This document shows, one piece after another, positions 60,832 through 64,000 of a stretch of DNA of 64,000 bases. The stretch's first letter is position 1. Every line of letters starts with the position of its first letter. The DNA lies in contig JACDQD010000003.1 of assembly GCA_019843655.1 (NCBI GenBank), positions 34,088,224 through 34,152,223 on the forward strand, read 5' to 3'. The translations under genes and the position numbers were made by a program. A model generated the notes under the pieces. That model saw only the letters and a program-made list of their open reading frames with translations, had not been told where the DNA came from and made no database searches. This stretch comes from Lethocerus indicus (lineage: Eukaryota > Arthropoda > Insecta > Hemiptera > Belostomatidae).

Positions 60832-62152
60832 GTAGTTACAGACGTACATCCATTCTTTGTTGGATCCTGACAATTTGGAAAATTGTAAAAATTTCGAAGA
60901 TTGAAGCTCAGTAATTTTTATATCGCGTAATATACAGCGAGAGGTATTTTATTTAACACGTTGAGTGCCATGTCAGAATACGATATGAAACTAAAAAATT
61001 TACATTGTTTTAAGTTGTTATCTAAAATTTATTTAAAGTCCGCTTAATTTTTATTTAACACTTTCCAATTGCTGTGACGCGTGTAAGTTCGTTTGTTCGA
61101 CAATTTCATCGAATAACGTATCCAGCACAAATATCTACCGCTACATCCGACCTTAGATTTAAATCTTCGATTATAAATCCGGAAGGAGAGGCGAAAAGGT
61201 ACAATTTTTGGCCGATTTCCCCTCGGATCACTCCAATCTTCGACACTTTCTTCCTCTTCCTCCGATGGAGAAAAACGGTCACCTTTTAGCAAAAATAACT
61301 TCACTGATATCAGTTTCAGACTCTTCGACTAACATTTTGAAGGCAGGAACCATCATAGAGGAGCGAATGATAATAAACGTAAAAGATTTCGAAAATTGAC
61401 CGTGTTAAAGACCATCTGTCAGCATTGAACGCGGTTTATACTGCTCATTGAAACTCCCACCTCGCCAAGGCGTATATAAGACCCCGCGGCGGAACGTATT
61501 TTATTCTAAGTTTAAGTTTATCTCTGTTATTACTTAAAAGGGGGCAAGGTGACACACGTTTAAGAGGGCCGTATACTACTACAACAACGCGTGTCAGCCG
61601 TGCTCTTGATTCGAAACGTACTTGAAATATAATATTACGGGTTAGCAACAGGGAAGGGGAGGGGGGTCATAAATACCCAAGTGCAATCAGAGTGCACCGG
61701 ACAAGGCCGGCGGTAACAAAATGAGCGAAGTAAGTCGACACCTTCACGGTAATGTACCATTTTTATCGCCTAACAATTTAAAATATTTGCTCACTGTAAA
61801 TATTATATGTGACTGGTTCCATTTGAACCGATTAATCAAGGTATGCCCGTCTATTAAAGGTATATTTATACTCATTAACATAAATTAAGAAAGGCCCGCG
61901 GGCCGGCATATATCGTCTACGATATCCTACCTATATTCAAAAGAAAATTAAATAATTTCGATCTCAGTAGATAACAGCGAGTAAGAATCCAGGTGTCTTT
62001 TTAAATTAATGGATTCCGTGTCAGTCTTCTGTCTATATGGAGGCCCAGTGCGTTAAATTTGAAAAAAATAAAATAAATTTATTTTGAAATTTAATTAGAA
62101 AAAACTATACCGTATCCGGTGCATGGAAACTTCCGGTGCCAACTACTAGTAT

Positions 62153-62362
62153 TAGCTGTACCCAAAAGTAATCGACAATTTGATAAGATGTATTTCGGTC
62201 TTGAGAAGTTCTTCAAGAGGGGAATCGAAAATATGCCGGAAAAGTGGAAGAGTTGTTGATAATATTGGTGAATATGTAATAGATTAATAATTAAACTTTC
62301 TTTTTTAGTAAAATAAAATGAATTCCAAAGCCAAAATGTTGATTACTTTTGGGTACACCTAA
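62153..62362 (+). mobile_element. mariner-derived MITE copy d
   Basis: Ends TTAGCTGTACCCAAAAGTAA and GATTACTTTTGGGTACACCT. It carries the same decayed transposase C-terminal fragment as copy c (FFKRGIENMPEKWK). Confidence 0.9.
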
Positions 62363-63286
62363 TAGCAATAGTAATTCTCTATACTAGGTGGCATTTGTGA
62401 AAGTTTTGCTCTCAGCACTGCCTGTCGATTAAACTAAAATTCTGAATTTGCTCCTCTTCATCGTTCCTGCTCCAGCGAAACTTCGTTCGGGGAAAATTTT
62501 CCTGTGGAGAAGCCGAGCTTCCCCATATCCCTGTCCAGGTCGAACCCACGCAGGAGGTCGTCCCGGATACGAACTTAAGTTCGTCGCCCAAACGACGACG
62601 TGGTTATCCGGATTAATGAAACTCGCCGGAGTGTTGACGACACCGTGGCGGTGGGCCAACTATAAATTCCGTCCAGTCGGACAATTAGTTCTATGAAGAC
62701 AAATGATGACCGGTAGGATGGAACACATAAATCCATTTCAGAGGCACAAACGTTGACGGCCGAAGAAATAGAGAAAACCGACCTCGGCGGAGAACACTAT
62801 GCGGGTCTTCGCTTCCTAGCCTAGTACAGTAGGGATCCACAACATTTCTGTCGACAGATGGATTTTGGGATATGAATTATTTAGGATTTTTGATTCACTT
62901 TAACAATCTATATTACATACATACGATCAAGCCGCGAATTAGAATTATACGACGATCTATCCCATAAATGATTATGTTATTGCAAGAATAATTTGAGCTT
63001 TAGATTTGAAATTTTATACCTTGACCTAAACCTGACTTTATTAATAGAAATAAGAACCGGCTAAATTGATTTTTGCCGACCTGAAACAAGCTTATTTATC
63101 CCAGTAACATGAATATCCTGGGGTTTTAGATTTAATGAAATCTGTCAAGAAAGTTGGATTTTTGAGCTGAACAGTCATCGACACTATCTTCACTCTGAAT
63201 TTAATTGATTTCCAAGCCTTTTAAGCTCCAATGTTTGAGTTTAAATAGGATTAAATTTTTACTGGCAACGAATTATACTGAATATA
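62363..63286. other. Unassigned stretch
   Basis: The two long frames at 62430-62700 lie on opposite strands over the same GC-rich bases and match no family I recognise. The rest is AT-rich. Confidence 0.45.
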
Positions 63287-63477
63287 TTAGGTGTACCAAA
63301 AAGTAATCGACAATTTGATAAGATGTATTTCGGTCTTGAGAGGAGTTCTTCAAGAGGGGAATCAAAAATTTGCCGGAAAAGTGGCCGGAGAGTTGTCTCG
63401 ATAATATCGGTGACTATATAGTAGATTAATAATTAAAGTTTCTTTTTTAGCAAAATAAAATGAATTCCAAAGTCAAA
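63287..63477 (+). mobile_element. mariner-derived MITE copy e, right end missing
   Basis: Starts TTAGGTGTACCAAAAAGTAA and is related to copies c and d throughout. It stops at CCAAAGTCAAAG without the right inverted repeat. Confidence 0.88.
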
Positions 63478-64000
63478 GATAACAGATAATGCAAACAACA
63501 TAGCTCATTACCCAGTCTTTGTGCACAAGTAAAGTAAGGAAAATCCTGTATTATTTTTGCAACATATTTTAAATAACTACAGACCGCTATGACTGAATTC
63601 AATGCCTTGTAGCGATTGTTTGAGGACGTCCTCTGTGATCGGCTGTGAGTAGCCCTGAGCAGATTTAAATGTAACCGTCCGATATAGGATTTAACGAGGG
63701 GATGCTCAAGCTAATTATCACCCCTCAAGTAGAATATAAAATTGGGTGTGGATCAAGTGGACGAAACGGTGAGTGGGCGCGCGGGTACTTCCGGCTTAAT
63801 TAAACGTTTTTAAGCTCCAACACCCGACACCCCACACAGATCTAAATTACACTCGAGTGGGCCTACTTACTCTTAGTGCTGCCTGTGACTCACCGCTGGT
63901 ATACTCTTACTCGTCTTCTAGTACCATCGCGTCGAGTATAAGAAAAGACACCCTGTCTGTATAATACAGACAGTTTCCGATATCTGCTAGCACTTTTCCG
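63478..64000. other. Unassigned window end
   Basis: No exon or repeat recognised. Confidence 0.4.

Larger units (their letters stand above)
57889..62152. other. Unassigned stretch with GC-rich islands and simple repeats
   Basis: GC-rich islands are at 58060-58700 (with (GGA)n at 58388-58414) and 59285-59690; their long two-strand frames are compositional artefacts. No conserved domain or splice-supported exon was seen. TATA-like and ATG|GTAAGT-like signals near 61470-61735 are discussed in the findings. Confidence 0.45.

Noticed and set aside
62429..62696. Open frames on both strands rich in Arg, Pro and Gly
   Set aside because: They are mirror frames of one GC-rich stretch with no family resemblance and no splice partners.

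Overview
This is a eukaryotic, AT-rich window from an arthropod, most likely an insect. Three conserved animal genes are readable exon by exon with GT/AG junctions and matching phases, and the DNA between them is full of foldback elements, mariner remnants, simple repeats and one large satellite. Nothing in the sequence fixes the insect order. There are no operons, ribosome binding sites or CRISPR arrays.

Layout. Bases 1-5741 hold no supported gene and probably include the 3' UTR of the first gene. Bases 5742-15081 (minus strand) are a complete 12-exon Rabex-5/RABGEF1 gene, the GEF for early-endosomal Rab5: A20 zinc finger, helical bundle, VPS9 domain, coiled coil and a long Ser/Pro-rich tail (643 residues). 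About 1.3 kb away on the opposite strand lies a complete two-exon ND-B14.7/NDUFA11 gene (16419-18403, plus; 171 residues), a mitochondrial complex I subunit. After a convergent spacer, 21686-33483 (minus) carries nine exons of spinster (spns), the lysosomal MFS transporter. Two of them (25828-26089 and 26236-26497) are a duplicated, equal-length, same-phase pair that looks mutually exclusive. The spinster exon with the start codon and first membrane segment was not found and probably lies beyond base 64000 or was missed.

From 34 to 64 kb I see no convincing host exon. The stretch holds an internally deleted mariner (34052-34603), an 11.35-kb tandem satellite of about 162-bp monomers (38452-49805) with a locally dimeric higher-order pattern, further foldback elements, and GC-rich islands.

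Mobile DNA. One foldback family with long inverted arms occurs about sixteen times. In spinster it sits 40-120 bp from most exon boundaries, and one exon is bracketed by two copies. A second MITE family carries the last ~30 codons of a mariner transposase. The three host genes have unrelated jobs (endosome Rab activation, respiratory chain, lysosomal lipid efflux), although Rabex-5 and spinster both act in the endolysosomal system. The features most worth follow-up are the spinster exon pair with its open 146-nt separating intron, the exon-hugging foldback elements, and the satellite.
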